DNA of 64,000 nt from Burkholderia sp. 9120 (GCF_000745015.1 NZ_JQNA01000002.1:1798001-1862000), one strand, 5' to 3'. Counted from the first letter of the stretch, positions 17,134-27,192 are shown. The notes: generated from the sequence alone by a model not told the origin. Made by a program: numbers and translations.

Positions 17134-17593
17134 TTAACTGGACTGCTGGTCGATTGAATGGTGGCGGTTGCACACGGCTGTCTGCGGCATCTGCGTGATC
17201 AGCGCCTGCGTGTAGCGGAGCAGCAGTCGCTGTACGGTCCCAGCCCGCCGGAACTCTTCTTTCAAAGACCGAACATCGAGTCGATACGCCTGTCCTGCAC
17301 TTTGCACCACTGCACGGTTCGGCATGGTCTCTCCGCCCATGAAGAGCGCAACGCCGATCAGCCCTTCGTTACCGACAATTGCAATTTCGGCCGACGCGCC
17401 ATTTTCCATCACGTACAAAAGGGAGATTAACGAAGTCGTTGGAAAATAGACATAGGTAAGGCGATCGCCGATTCATAGACTGACTGCGCCAATGGCATAT
17501 CTACCAGCGTCAGGGGGGCGCGAGGCGTAACCATTCTGCTTCGGGCAGAACTACGAGTAGGTGGTTTTCGTTGCGATGTTGCCCGTTGGGCGT
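17134..17593 (-). pseudogene. Crp/Fnr-family regulator, frameshifted and truncated
   Basis: Read with two frame changes, the minus strand gives NHLLVVLPEAEWLRLAP / LTLVDMPLAQSVYES / DRLTYVYFPTTSLISLLYV and continues to RAVVQSAGQAYRLDVRS and RYTQALITQMPQTAVCN. This is the cyclic-nucleotide-binding half of a Crp/Fnr regulator common in Burkholderiaceae. Frameshifts lie near 17510 and 17465, the expected initiator is ACG (17591-17593), and the frame ends just after HHSIDQQ where the DNA-binding half should begin. The gene is dead. Sequence between it and the IS21 element (16879-17133) is degenerate and not assignable; 17594-17966 shows nothing clear. Confidence 0.8.
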
Positions 17594-17966
17594 GTGCCAC
17601 TCCTTCGTGACGTGGCTGGCATCGTAATGTGTTATCCGGATTATCCATACCAATATCCGAAAGGGGCGACAAATGGTCGACACTATCCGACAGTTTTTGG
17701 GCAGGACCGTTAAGTCGCGTCGGGGCTTAGCGTTTTCCGTAGAGGCTAGTGGCGCGCGGCACACCGGATGAGTTCTTCTGCGGTTCAAAAGTAACTTTGT
17801 TTCTGGCCCGAGCGTCCCGTTTGAGTTCCACGACAGCCGTTCGAACTAGGGAGCCCGACTCTATGCGGCTGGCCACTGACTGACTCCAACCGGCTGCCGC
17901 CGACCCGTCGGAGTCGGCCTTGATTGGCTGCTTTGGCGAACAATAGCGTGGGGGCCAAGTCGGCTC

Positions 17967-18761
17967 CTAGTCTTCATGGTTGATATCGCCCTGCGCCGCC
18001 AAGGTTCCCGCGGCGGTCGCTTTACCTTTCAGAACCCACTCAAAAGCTACAGCGATGAGTGCGCCCGCCACGGGACCCACGACATAGATCCAGGTGGTGC
18101 TGAGATCGCCGCGGATCAGGTCGGGGGCAAACGAGCGCACAGGATTCATCGACGCGCCGCTGACCGGCGCCGCCCAAAGGCCGGCCAAAGCAATGTAGCC
18201 GCCCACTGCGAGAGCTCCATTGGAACCGATATTGCGGGCACCCGACGCGGTGCCAAGGATCGTGCTGACCAAACCCGTCGTCAACAAAACTTCCATGGCA
18301 AGCGCCTTAAAATCGCTCACGCCTTGACCGGGCGTCGTAGCGCCTAGCAGTCCTATCGCGCCGAACATCGCCCGCAGGAAGGACGCCGCTGCGATGCCCC
18401 CGACGAACTGCGCCACGATATAGCCCGGCACTCTGCCCCAAGGAAAATTGCGACGTACCGCAAAGGCGACTGTGACCGCCGGGTTTAAATGGGCCCCCCC
18501 GACAGCGCCCATGAAATAGATAATCGCCATGACCATCATGCCCGGTGCGACAACCTTCATACTCAGGGTTATCACGCCGCCACTCTGAGCACCAACAACC
18601 CCGGCGCCGGCCGCAACGGCGACAAGGAGGAATGTGCCCCAGGCTTCTGCGAACAGGCGCCGCCATTCATGGTCGGATTCCAGAAAATCGGGTGTTGCAG
18701 AAGCGTGCAGCATAAGCTGCTCTTGTGTCGATTCAGTTCGGTCAGTGTGAGCGGACTTCAT
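17967..18761 (-). CDS. Aquaporin / MIP-family channel
   Basis: The 264-residue integral membrane protein starts at MKSAHTDRTESTQ with GGAG nine bases upstream. Six hydrophobic segments are visible, with the two half-helix motifs of the family: GAHLNPAVTVAF (NPA) in the first half and SGASMNPVRSFAPDL in the second. NPV instead of NPA in the second loop occurs in some bacterial members. MIP channels pass water or small uncharged solutes. The N-terminus (~40 residues) is longer than usual. A GTCCACA/TGTGGAC inverted repeat lies at 18820-18840, in the promoter region. Monocistronic. Confidence 0.9.
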   Translation of the reverse strand: MKSAHTDRTESTQEQLMLHASATPDFLESDHEWRRLFAEAWGTFLLVAVAAGAGVVGAQSGGVITLSMKVVAPGMMVMAIIYFMGAVGGAHLNPAVTVAFAVRRNFPWGRVPGYIVAQFVGGIAAASFLRAMFGAIGLLGATTPGQGVSDFKALAMEVLLTTGLVSTILGTASGARNIGSNGALAVGGYIALAGLWAAPVSGASMNPVRSFAPDLIRGDLSTTWIYVVGPVAGALIAVAFEWVLKGKATAAGTLAAQGDINHED

Positions 18762-19063
18762 GATTGCTCCAATGGAAACAGCGTCTATCCGATCAGACGA
18801 TCCTGCAAGGAATCATGGCGTCCACATCGAATGTGTGGACCGCACATAGCCGTTGATAGCCGTCGGCACTAATCAGCTTGGCGCGACTTGTGTCCCGGAA
18901 GAGCAAGAGGGGAGAGCACTCGCTAAGGATGACTCGCGCTTGATCTTTTTCTACGTGGCTATTGCTGACACCAAGCAGCGATACGCCGGACGTCCTGAAT
19001 TTGTCCTTCGCTCGAGTTGCTGTTATTGGAGTTGCCCCTGTAAATCAGGACACGCAGACACCG

Positions 19064-19900
19064 TTAAGTTGATGATGCAGCGGTTCGCCGGAACTCCCGG
19101 GGGGAACGGTACTTCAGTGCCTTATGCGGGTGGCGTTCGTTGTAATGCTCAAAGGCGCCAGCCAGATGTGAGAGCGCTGTTGGCACATCAGGCTTATGCA
19201 TAAAGGCAATGTAATCGTGCTTGATTGTCTTCACGAACGACTCGGCCATACCGTTACTCTGCGGCGAACGAACAGGCGTCGTCAACGGCTCCAGGCCCAA
19301 CTCGCGGGCAAAGCTGCGCGTACGGTGGTCGATGTAGGCAGAGCCGTTGTCCGACAGCCATTCGATGGGTGCGCCTGCCTGCGGCGTGCCGAAGCGTTGC
19401 TCGACCGCTGCGAGCATCACATCGCGCACGACGTCCCCGCTATGGCCGCCAGTAGTCGCTGCCCAACTAATAGCTTCCCGGTCATGGCAGTCCAGCGCAA
19501 ACGTCACGCGCAACGGCGAGCCATCGTCACAGCGGAACTCGAAGCCGTCCGAGCACCAGCGGACGTTACTCTGGTCAACGGCAATGCGTCCATCATGTCG
19601 GCGGGTATCGCGTCGCTGGCCAAGGCGCCGGAGCAGCAACTGATGGTCACGCATGACGCGATAGACCCGCTTGGCGTTCACGCACGGCGCACCGGTCAAT
19701 TCGTGACTACGTCGCAGCAATGCCCAGACTCGTCGGTATCCATAAGTCGGCAAGGCCGCCACATGCTCGTGGATTGCAGTGACCAGCTCCGTGTCGTCGG
19801 TCTGTCGGGCGCGGCGGCCGTCCTGCCAGTCTGGAGAGCGGGCTTTTCTGACTGCCAAAGCAGAGCGCGCCACGCCGAGAACATCGCAGACCGTTTTCAT
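19064..19900 (-). CDS. IS3 transposase OrfB
   Basis: An ATG at 19900 overlaps the stop of OrfA (CAATGA), giving 278 residues. The DDE core is clear: Asp in [15 protein letters not shown], Asp in [12 protein letters not shown] and Glu in [16 protein letters not shown], ending in the usual [10 protein letters not shown]. The frame is open further upstream because it is normally reached by frameshifting from OrfA; an AAAAAAC run in the OrfA end (RSKNW) is a suitable -1 slippery site, giving the fused OrfAB transposase. Confidence 0.92.
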   Translation of the reverse strand: MKTVCDVLGVARSALAVRKARSPDWQDGRRARQTDDTELVTAIHEHVAALPTYGYRRVWALLRRSHELTGAPCVNAKRVYRVMRDHQLLLRRLGQRRDTRRHDGRIAVDQSNVRWCSDGFEFRCDDGSPLRVTFALDCHDREAISWAATTGGHSGDVVRDVMLAAVEQRFGTPQAGAPIEWLSDNGSAYIDHRTRSFARELGLEPLTTPVRSPQSNGMAESFVKTIKHDYIAFMHKPDVPTALSHLAGAFEHYNERHPHKALKYRSPREFRRTAASST

Positions 19901-20298
19901 TGGTCGTCCCCGGGCAGTAAGGGCGAGCGCGCAATCCAGTTTTTTGAGCGGCCATACTCGACTGCTTCCTTCAGGATTTCTGCCTCCTGCGTCTTCTTGC
20001 CAAGCAGACGCTGCAGTTCCCTGATTTCCTTCATCGCCGTGGCCAACTGCGAAGCAGGCACCACGGCTTCTCCAGCTTTCACCGCTGCCAGGCTGCCTTC
20101 CTCGTATTGCTTGCGCCACGCAAAAACCTGGTTTGGGTTCACTCCGTGTCTACGGGCAACTGCTGAAACCGTTGCTCCCGGCTCCAGGGTTTCCTGCACG
20201 ATGGCTACTTTTTCCTGGACCGAACGCCGACGACGGCGCTCCGGCTCGGTCAGAACTTCAATGCTTTCCACGATTTGCCTAGGCTTGAAACTAGTCAC
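19897..20298 (-). CDS. IS3 OrfA (helix-turn-helix)
   Basis: The 133-residue product has the transposase_8 helix-turn-helix ([37 protein letters not shown]) and a C-terminal leucine-zipper-like helix ([20 protein letters not shown]). OrfA binds the terminal repeats and regulates transposition. It overlaps OrfB and contains the A6C slippery stretch near its end. Confidence 0.92.
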   Translation of the reverse strand: MTSFKPRQIVESIEVLTEPERRRRRSVQEKVAIVQETLEPGATVSAVARRHGVNPNQVFAWRKQYEEGSLAAVKAGEAVVPASQLATAMKEIRELQRLLGKKTQEAEILKEAVEYGRSKNWIARSPLLPGDDQ

Positions 20299-20340
20299 AA
20301 GACTCCCTCTTATTTTAAGGGGTGTCTCGTGTCCTGAGAA

Positions 20341-20556
20341 TCAAGGGGCTACTCCAGTTATCTTGACACTTTCCAAATTTTCGGCAGCGGTCGTTGCAGC
20401 CTGTGGCTTAAAAATCAGACGCAGATAGGATTCAGCTACTGGATAAGCATGCTTCTGAGGATTCTTGAGCCATTTAACTACTACCATTTTCGTGGCTGCA
20501 CTTTCAAGGGTAATTTGCGCTTTTACACCATGTAGCGTCGTTTGTTCTGCCTCGAA
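20341..20556 (-). pseudogene. Gene remnant truncated by the IS3 element
   Basis: A minus-strand frame reads EQTTLHGVKAQITLESAATK, MVVVKWLKNPQKHAYPVAES and YLRLIFKPQAATTAAENLES, then runs into the IS3 end, where CCTTGA supplies a stop. Upstream a TGA interrupts the frame and no start codon with a ribosome site is present. Codon use looks genuinely coding, but the family is not recognised. The neighbouring 20557-21020 has no other supported feature. Confidence 0.4.
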
Positions 20557-21020
20557 TCATTTCTTGGGCGCGGGGTACGCCACCCAAAAACGATTCCTGG
20601 CAGATCCTCAAAATGTTAGTTCGGAAATCTGCTCAACCTCCTGTCCTTCATTGTTTACGGCCAGCCGCTTCCGAACAAGCATTTGCGACTCGCCGATGAC
20701 CGTTCTTGGCCAGCGCGGTGTCGGATGACAACCGGCTCAGGTCGACCCGCTACCGTTGTCATTCGACGATTTTGCACGGACGTCTGAAATTCAGCCTACC
20801 ATTGCCGTTTGCGGAACCGTGACTGAACGTTTTTGTGAACGGTCGCGATGTAGAAGGTAGCTTGCGTCGGCTCTCCCCCACAAATGCCCTTCGGCTTGCG
20901 GCAAAAAAGGACCTTCGATAGGTGCACTTTTCGGCTGCCGGCTATCACTCAGCAGAATGGCGGCGTCGCCGATCGCAATCAGGGCGGACCTGCCTGGAAA
21001 CCAATCCGACCTGGTCCCCC

Positions 21021-22268
21021 ATGAGCTTATTTCAAACCGTGACAGTCCTGATGGCGCTGACCGCGCTGGGTGGGTATGTGAACCACCGCCTTCTGCATCT
21101 GCCGCCCACCATCGGCCTCATGGCAATTGCGCTCCTGTCCTCTCTCGTGCTCGTCGTCCTGGGAGCGACTGGCGTCGTCGAAGTCCAAAGGTATACCCGC
21201 TTCGTTCCCAGTATCAATTTCAGCGATCTGGTCTTTCACGGCTTCCTCGCATTTCTGCTGTTTGCCGGCGCGCTACACGTGGACTTGGGCGATCTCTATA
21301 AGGTTAAGTGGACCGTCATCATCCTTTCGACGCTTGGCACTATCATCTCGACGTTTGTCATAGGCGCCTTGTTCTGGTGCGCAGCTTATCTGCTGGGAAA
21401 TGAGTTGCGCTTTATATTTGCATTGCTGTTTGGCGCACTGATCTCTCCGACCGACCCCATTGCCGTGCTTGGCATCATCAAGAAGGCCGGGGCGCCGAAG
21501 GCTCTGGAAACTCGGATCACCGGCGAGAGCCTGTTCAATGACGGGGTCGGTGCTGTGATCTTTCTCACGATCCTTGACATTGCTACCGGTCAGAGTGAGC
21601 CTAGCGTTCTAAGCGTTTCATGGTTTTTTGTCAGGCAAACGCTTGGCGGTATCGCGCTCGGCTGGCTCCTCGGTTGGGTTGCTTTTCGCCTGCTTCGAAA
21701 GATCGACGATTACCAGGTCGAGATTCTTCTTTCCATAGCGCTGTGCATGGGCTCGTACGAGCTTGCCGATGTGGTTCATATGTCAGGCCCGATTGCCGCC
21801 GTTGTCGCCGGCCTCTTCCTCGGCAACCGCGGATGGAACCTCGCGATGTCCGAGCAGACGCAGGAGTATCTGGGGAAGTTCTGGCAAATGATTGACGAAA
21901 TCCTGAACAGCCTGCTGTTCCTGCTGATCGGCCTGGAGATTGCCGCAATCAACGAGACGGCAAAGTATGTGGTCCTGGGGATAGTAGGTATTGCCTGCGT
22001 ACTGATTGGACGTGCCGTCAGCACACTGATCCCGATCAAGATCATGAGTTTCATTGTTCCATTTCCGAAGGGTACCATCACCCTTCTGACGTGGGGCGGC
22101 TTGAGAGGCGCTATTTCGATCGCACTGGCGCTTCTCTTACCAGCCGGTCAGGAGCGTCAGTTGATCCTTACGAGCACGTACATGGTCGTGATCTTCTCCA
22201 TCTTTGTTCAAGGTCTGACATTCGGACCACTGCTCCGAAGAATCGTCCCTCCAGCACAGGACGGCTGA
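21021..22268 (+). CDS. Na+/H+ antiporter, CPA1 (NhaP) family
   Basis: The ATG at 21021 (MSLFQTVTVLMALTALGGYV) begins the first membrane helix; the longer frame adds a basic, non-membrane leader with no family match. The 415-residue protein has about 12 hydrophobic segments. The ion-binding motif SPTDPIAVLGIIKKAG is followed by ETRITGESLFNDGVGAVIF, the CPA1 'ES-FND' signature, and later TLLTWGGLRGAISIALAL. Members exchange cytosolic Na+ or K+ for H+. It stands alone; 22269-22759 downstream has no clear gene. Confidence 0.9.
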   Translation: MSLFQTVTVLMALTALGGYVNHRLLHLPPTIGLMAIALLSSLVLVVLGATGVVEVQRYTRFVPSINFSDLVFHGFLAFLLFAGALHVDLGDLYKVKWTVIILSTLGTIISTFVIGALFWCAAYLLGNELRFIFALLFGALISPTDPIAVLGIIKKAGAPKALETRITGESLFNDGVGAVIFLTILDIATGQSEPSVLSVSWFFVRQTLGGIALGWLLGWVAFRLLRKIDDYQVEILLSIALCMGSYELADVVHMSGPIAAVVAGLFLGNRGWNLAMSEQTQEYLGKFWQMIDEILNSLLFLLIGLEIAAINETAKYVVLGIVGIACVLIGRAVSTLIPIKIMSFIVPFPKGTITLLTWGGLRGAISIALALLLPAGQERQLILTSTYMVVIFSIFVQGLTFGPLLRRIVPPAQDG

Positions 22269-22759
22269 TGATCTAACGTTGTTCGACGAAGTATAAAAAC
22301 CGAAAAGGCTCCATTCGTCCACGCCGCATGCGATCGTCTGAGACAGGCGGACTTCGAAAGCGCTGCGCGCATCGATCCACGGCTTATGGAAACCGCAGTT
22401 CGGCGGGCGGCGCCGCGAAATTAAGGAAAAGCACGGGGACAACTGGTACGGCGACGGGCATCGGAAGACTTCAATACAAATCGTCCGACAGTAACTCCGA
22501 CACTACAGCCGATCGACCGAGGAAGCGATGCGACAGCGAGCAAACAGTCGACAGCGACGCGCGATACTGAACAGAATTCAAAAAAACCCGTTTTTCTTCC
22601 TTTTCAGAGGTCAGGCCGGCGAATTCGCAACCTTCCCAATTTTTGACAGTGTCGCGTTTGTCACGAAGCCCAACCGCTTCAGCACAGTCGAACGAGCAAG
22701 TTCGATGAGGTGCGCCGGCGGCGAGTGCCAATCCGGTCCCTCCCCAAGTCGACCTCTCG

Positions 22760-23464
22760 CTAGGTTGCAGACCAGTAGACGTCCAGTTTCACGTCCTCGT
22801 TATTGGCCAACTGCGAGATGGCATTTTTTTGAAGTGTGGCGATCGCTGCGTTCAGCACGTCGCGCTTGCTGGTGCCGGCAATCAGCAAAAAAAGATGGTC
22901 AACCTCTTTCAGAGCGGATAACGACATGCTCACCCGGGCATGCTGCGCACTGTCCGGGTGCACGGCAATGAAGCGTGCAGTCGTGGTGATCGCGTCGCTC
23001 CATTCAGGTGAATCTGCGAAGATAGATGCAGTGTGGCCCTCTTGCCCCATGCCGAGCACGGCGACGTCCGGTAACTTCCGAGCAGGGTCGGCGTTCAGTG
23101 CCGCGACATGCGCATCGAGCGATTGGCTGGTATCGACCAGGGGCCAGAAAGTGGCGGATTGGGCGGCATTCTGCAAAAGCGTCTCGTGCGCAAAACGCGC
23201 ATTACTGTCACTATCTGTTTCCGGAACCCAGCGGTCGTCGACGAGTGTCACGTTAATGTTTGCCCAGTCGAGCGATTGGGTGGACAACGTCTGCAGAAAT
23301 AGACGCGGACTTGTGCCGCCGGATACCGCGAGCATTGCACGACTCGCTTCATCCAGCGGCGTCCCAGCCTGTGCACCGAGCGACATATTTAAAGCGTCGC
23401 CCACGGCCTTCGCCAAGGCGTCGGATTGGAATTGCTCGTTGTCGAACTCATAAAAAGTGATCAT
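22760..23464 (-). CDS. pgl: 6-phosphogluconolactonase
   Basis: The 234-residue protein starts with AGGAGAAAAA ahead of ATG 23464. Family motifs: LAVSGGTSPRLFLQTLS (phosphate binding), NVTLVDDRWVPETDSDSN and VLGMGQEGHTASIFADSPE. It hydrolyses 6-phosphogluconolactone in the oxidative pentose phosphate pathway. It is the last gene in the hydrogenase array, 116 bases after hypE, so it may be co-transcribed or have its own promoter in that gap. gnd lies 36 kb away in the same island; zwf is not in the window. Confidence 0.92.
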   Translation of the reverse strand: MITFYEFDNEQFQSDALAKAVGDALNMSLGAQAGTPLDEASRAMLAVSGGTSPRLFLQTLSTQSLDWANINVTLVDDRWVPETDSDSNARFAHETLLQNAAQSATFWPLVDTSQSLDAHVAALNADPARKLPDVAVLGMGQEGHTASIFADSPEWSDAITTTARFIAVHPDSAQHARVSMSLSALKEVDHLFLLIAGTSKRDVLNAAIATLQKNAISQLANNEDVKLDVYWSAT

Positions 23465-23580
23465 TTTTTCTCCTGGTGGTTCTCATCCAGCTCCTGACAC
23501 TCAGGGTCATCAATGTCGATAACGAACGGTTGCCCTTCGAGTATCAGCAAAGCGCCCTCCACAGTGGCCGATAATCCGGA

Positions 23581-24639
23581 TCAGCAAATACGTGGCATAG
23601 GCTCTCCGCTCAACCAGTCAACCACGCGCTGCCCTCCCACGCTCGTGTTCATCTGCACAAATCGATTGGCGTCTTCGTTAACGTAGCCGATGCACGTGGC
23701 CGCTTTACCCAGCGGATGCGCCTTCATCGCCCGCAACAACGCAGGTGCCGCGTCTCGCGCGACGATGACCACCAGCTTCCCTTCATTCGCGATATAGAGC
23801 GGATCGAGGCCGAGCAACTCACAGGCTGCTTCGACTTGGGGCAGAATCGGAATGGCCGACTCTTGCAGCATCATGCCCACTCCTGACTGTCGTGCAATTT
23901 CGTTGAGGGTGGTGGCGAGACCGCCGCGCGTGGGATCCCGCAGGACGTGAATGGCACCCGCGGGCACGGCTGCCAACATCGCCGCAACCAGTGTATGCAA
24001 AGCGGCCGTATCGGATTCGATGGTGGTCTCGAACTCCAACGATTCGCGCAAAGACAACACCGCAATGCCGTGGTCACCAATCGTCCCGGACAGCAAGACC
24101 GCATCCCCGGTTCGGGCGCATTCGCCGCCAACCGAAGGTCCGTCGCATAAAACACCGACGCCCGTCGTGCAGATAAAAACGCCATCGCCCTTTCCCTGCT
24201 CGACAACCTTGGTATCGCCCGTGACGATGGGTACACCGGCATCGATCGCCGCGCGGGCCATCGAATCCACGATACGCTTCAGATCCGATAACAACAGACC
24301 TTCCTCAAGAATGAAACTGGCGCTCAGGTAAAGCGGCGTCGCGGCAAGCATCGCCACATCATTGAGTGTGCCGTTGACGGCGAGACAACCTATATCGCCG
24401 CCCGGAAAGAACAGAGGCGAGATCACGTGTGCGTCGGTGGCCATCACCAGGCGTCGGCCTGCGATCACCGGCAGCAACGCGCCATCGTTCCCTTGCCGCA
24501 AAAATTCGTTGTCGAACGCGCGTACGAAGAGTTCCTCGATGAGTTGCATCGACAGTCGTCCGCCCGCCCCATGATTCATGTCGATCCGGCCGTGTTTCAG
24601 ATCCAGAGGCCGCGCGTAGTGCCGTTTCGGTGTGTTCAT
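23581..24639 (-). CDS. hypE: [NiFe]-hydrogenase maturation protein HypE
   Basis: The 352-residue product begins after its MNTPKRHYAR leader with the PurM-like fold (IDMNHGAGGRLSMQLIEELF, VMATDAHVISPLFFPGGDIG, VTGDTKVV, DPTRGGLATTLNEIA) and ends in the strictly conserved PRIC, whose terminal cysteine is carbamoylated by HypF and dehydrated to thiocyanate, the cyanide donor for the Fe(CN)2CO site. It is 45 bases downstream of hypD. Length and all key residues are normal. Confidence 0.97.
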   Translation of the reverse strand: MNTPKRHYARPLDLKHGRIDMNHGAGGRLSMQLIEELFVRAFDNEFLRQGNDGALLPVIAGRRLVMATDAHVISPLFFPGGDIGCLAVNGTLNDVAMLAATPLYLSASFILEEGLLLSDLKRIVDSMARAAIDAGVPIVTGDTKVVEQGKGDGVFICTTGVGVLCDGPSVGGECARTGDAVLLSGTIGDHGIAVLSLRESLEFETTIESDTAALHTLVAAMLAAVPAGAIHVLRDPTRGGLATTLNEIARQSGVGMMLQESAIPILPQVEAACELLGLDPLYIANEGKLVVIVARDAAPALLRAMKAHPLGKAATCIGYVNEDANRFVQMNTSVGGQRVVDWLSGEPMPRIC

Positions 24640-24684
24640 GACTCCGCCATCTGTCGAAGGGGCATGACGTCGTGCCAGGTCATG

Positions 24685-25824
24685 TCAGGTCGCCACAACG
24701 GGAATGCCCCGGAACCTGCCATAGGAATAGTGTGCAGCGCACGAGCCTTCACTCGACACCATGCACGATCCCATCGGATTTTCTGGCGTACAGATCGCGC
24801 CGAACAGCTTGCAGTCCGTAGGCTTCTTCACGCCGCGCAAAATTGCACCACATTCGCACTGTTTGTGATCAGGCACGGCCCGATAGGTCAGATCGAATCG
24901 GCGCTCGGCGTCAAACCTTTCAAATTCTGGGCGAATGCTCAAGGCGCTCGCGCTCACCTCACCCAGACCGCGCCATTCGAATGACTGGCGTAAATCGAAT
25001 ATCTCCGCGGTCACGGCCTGAGCCACCGTATTCCCCCTACGGCTCACCGCGCGCGTGAATTCGTTTTCAATCTCCGCGCGCCCCTCGTTCACCTGGCGCA
25101 CGAGCATGAGGATGGCCTGCATCACATCCAGTGGTTCGAACCCCGCGATCACGACCGGCTTCCGATGAATGGCGGCGAAACGCTCATAAGGAAAAGAGCC
25201 GATGACCACGCTCACGTGAGCCGGTCCGACAAAGCCATCAATGGCGACGATGCCTTGTTCGTGGCCCTCGGCGGCGTCGAGAATGTGCATGATCGCTGGA
25301 GGCGTCAGTACATGACAACACAACACGCTAAAGTTCTTCAACGACTGCTGCGCCGCTTGCCGGATCGCGAGCGCGCTCGGGGGCGTCGTGGTCTCGAACC
25401 CGATGGCAAGAAAAACGACTTCGCGTTGTGGGTTATCAATAGCGAGCTTCAACGCGTCGAGTGGCGAATAGACGATGCGGACGTCAGCGCCTAGCGCTTT
25501 GGCCCGGATCAGCGACAAGCCGTCCGAGGCTGGCACCCGCATCACGTCTCCGTAAGTGCACAACATCACCTTGCATTCCAGCGCCAGGCGGATGGCCATG
25601 TCCACACGCCCTACCGGAAGCACGCAAACCGGGCAGCCCGGCCCATGAATCATCTTCACATTCGCCGGCAGCAAATCGGCTACACCGTAGCGGGCGATGG
25701 CATGCGTGTGGCCGCCGCAAAACTCCATGAAGCGGTAGTGCCTCGACGCATCGGCTTCGCCCCTGATGTTGGCGGCGAGGTTACTCGCCAGTTCGCGGTC
25801 GCGAAATTCGTCGACATATTTCAT
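24685..25824 (-). CDS. hypD: [NiFe]-hydrogenase maturation protein HypD
   Basis: The 379-residue product shows the HypD signatures: MEFCGGHTHAIARYG near residue 35, GPGCPVCVLP near residue 65, FLAIGFETTTPPSALAI and the C-terminal Cys-rich region (PDHKQCECGAILRG, GAICTPENPMGSCMVSSEGS) that ligates a [4Fe-4S] cluster. With HypC it assembles the Fe(CN)2CO unit. Its ATG overlaps the hypC stop by four bases. Confidence 0.97.
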   Translation of the reverse strand: MKYVDEFRDRELASNLAANIRGEADASRHYRFMEFCGGHTHAIARYGVADLLPANVKMIHGPGCPVCVLPVGRVDMAIRLALECKVMLCTYGDVMRVPASDGLSLIRAKALGADVRIVYSPLDALKLAIDNPQREVVFLAIGFETTTPPSALAIRQAAQQSLKNFSVLCCHVLTPPAIMHILDAAEGHEQGIVAIDGFVGPAHVSVVIGSFPYERFAAIHRKPVVIAGFEPLDVMQAILMLVRQVNEGRAEIENEFTRAVSRRGNTVAQAVTAEIFDLRQSFEWRGLGEVSASALSIRPEFERFDAERRFDLTYRAVPDHKQCECGAILRGVKKPTDCKLFGAICTPENPMGSCMVSSEGSCAAHYSYGRFRGIPVVAT

Positions 25825-26036
25825 GCGGCGATCTCCGCGAATAATTTGAGCGTCGCTTCCGCCTCTTCAGGGTCGAGCATGCCGATGGCGTAGCCCACAT
25901 GAACGATGACATAGTCGCCCACTCCGACCTCAGGTACCAACGCGATCGAGACTTTCTTGCGGATGCCGCCAAGATCGATGGTCGCCATCTCGGGACCCAA
26001 TAAAGCGACGACGCGGGCAGGTAGGGCAAGGCACAT
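25821..26036 (-). CDS. hypC: Hydrogenase assembly chaperone HypC
   Basis: The 71-residue protein begins MCLALPARVV with the essential Cys2 and continues with VGDYVIVHVGYAIGMLDPEE, the family's beta-barrel and C-terminal helix. It carries the iron unit with HypD and hands it to the large subunit. One base separates it from hypF and its end overlaps hypD, so the order hypF-C-D is tightly coupled. Confidence 0.96.
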   Translation of the reverse strand: MCLALPARVVALLGPEMATIDLGGIRKKVSIALVPEVGVGDYVIVHVGYAIGMLDPEEAEATLKLFAEIAA

Positions 26037-26037
26037 A

Positions 26038-27192
26038 TCAAACCTCGACGGGGAATTGATTCAAGAGTCTGGCTTCGACGGTACAGGCTGCGACCCATGC
26101 CTGGCCGAGCGCCAGACCGGCGTCGCCGCATCCCACGCTTTGCGGCCGTAATACAGCCAGCCCCGCCGCTGACAGTGTCGCGCTCAAGCGCTCACTGAGC
26201 ACCTTGTTGAAGAAGCATCCGCCAGCCAAAACCACAGTTTGCGTGCCATACTGGCGCGTCGCTGCGATGGCGCTATCAGCCAGGCCATTCACGAGACCCA
26301 GATGAAAGAGCGCTGCGCCGCGTGCGATCTGCTTAACATCGCCATCGGCAACGGCGAATAGTTCCGCGACTAAGGGCGCCAGGTCAAGCGATGTCCAGGG
26401 CATGTCGAATTCGGGGTGAGCCTCCAGCCATCGACTCGCATGGTGCTCAAGCAACATGGCCGCTTCCGCCTCAACGCGTTGATGCAGGCAGAGTCCCAGC
26501 GCGCCCGCCGCCGCGTCGAACCAGCGACCGGCGCTGGTGGTGTCGGGGCTATTGACCTTGCGCTCCATCAGCGTGCGCACAAGACGCGCGGCTTGCGCGC
26601 CGACCGCCGGGCCAAACCTTGCTTCAACTTCGTCGCCGCGACCGAGACCATGCAGCACGGCGGCGGCCATACGCCACGGCTCGCGTGCCGCAGCGTCGCC
26701 ACCCGGCAACAGGATAGGCGCCAGATGATCAACTCGACGCCAGCGCTGCGCTGAATCGTATGAGTCGACCCAGAGCACTTCGCCTCCCCAAGCGCCGCCA
26801 TCGTCACCCAGCCCAACGCCATCCAGCGCGAGACCGATGACGGGTCCTTCGACTGCCTGTTCGGCCTGCACCACCGCGATGTGCGCATGATGGTGCTGCA
26901 CGGCGATCGCCGGAATACCCAGGCGGTCCGCGAGCGCAAGCGCCACATGGCTACTGTGCATGTCCGGATGCAAGTCATGCGCGACTGCCTGAATCGGCCC
27001 AGACGCCTCGCGCAGCAACTGCTCCACGGAGCGGTCCAGCGCCTCGCGGCTTGCTGCATCGATCAGGTCGCCGTGCAAGTCCGACCACACGACCCGTCGC
27101 CCATCGACCAGACAGGCGCTGTTCTTGAGGTAGGCACCGCATGCCAGCACCCGCGCGGGCGCCGCTTTGGGCATATAGGCAACGTGGCTCAT
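26038..27192 (-). CDS. hypF: Short HypF1-type carbamoyltransferase
   Basis: At 384 residues this is half the usual HypF length. It starts directly in the Kae1-like domain ([20 protein letters not shown]) and contains [25 protein letters not shown] (metal-binding His), [17 protein letters not shown] and the closing [16 protein letters not shown]. The acylphosphatase, zinc-finger and YrdC-like domains that normally make carbamoyl-adenylate are absent. Short HypF1 proteins of this form are known beside hydrogenase operons in Cupriavidus, where a full-length HypF2 also exists. Here a full HypF elsewhere, or another source of the activated carbamoyl group, would be required. Start ATG overlaps the hypB stop. 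Confidence 0.93.
   Translation of the reverse strand: MSHVAYMPKAAPARVLACGAYLKNSACLVDGRRVVWSDLHGDLIDAASREALDRSVEQLLREASGPIQAVAHDLHPDMHSSHVALALADRLGIPAIAVQHHHAHIAVVQAEQAVEGPVIGLALDGVGLGDDGGAWGGEVLWVDSYDSAQRWRRVDHLAPILLPGGDAAAREPWRMAAAVLHGLGRGDEVEARFGPAVGAQAARLVRTLMERKVNSPDTTSAGRWFDAAAGALGLCLHQRVEAEAAMLLEHHASRWLEAHPEFDMPWTSLDLAPLVAELFAVADGDVKQIARGAALFHLGLVNGLADSAIAATRQYGTQTVVLAGGCFFNKVLSERLSATLSAAGLAVLRPQSVGCGDAGLALGQAWVAACTVEARLLNQFPVEV

Larger units (their letters stand above)
19035..20348 (-). mobile_element. IS3-family insertion sequence
   Basis: Imperfect terminal repeats: CCCCTGTAAATCAGGACACG from 19035 and, inverted, CCCCTTGATTCTCAGGACAC from 20348. The element carries two overlapping frames typical for IS3. 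No direct target repeat is seen (GTTG on the left, CTAC on the right). On the right it truncates a minus-strand reading frame whose stop codon is now supplied by the element's end. Confidence 0.85.

Noticed and set aside
19196..20428. Long plus-strand open frame of about 410 codons
   Set aside because: It lies antisense to the intact IS3 transposase genes and has no family features; a GC-rich shadow frame.
22269..22759. Plus-strand frame of 80 codons and a 147-codon frame after the antiporter
   Set aside because: Low-complexity Arg/Ser composition, no ribosome site, overlaps frames on the other strand.
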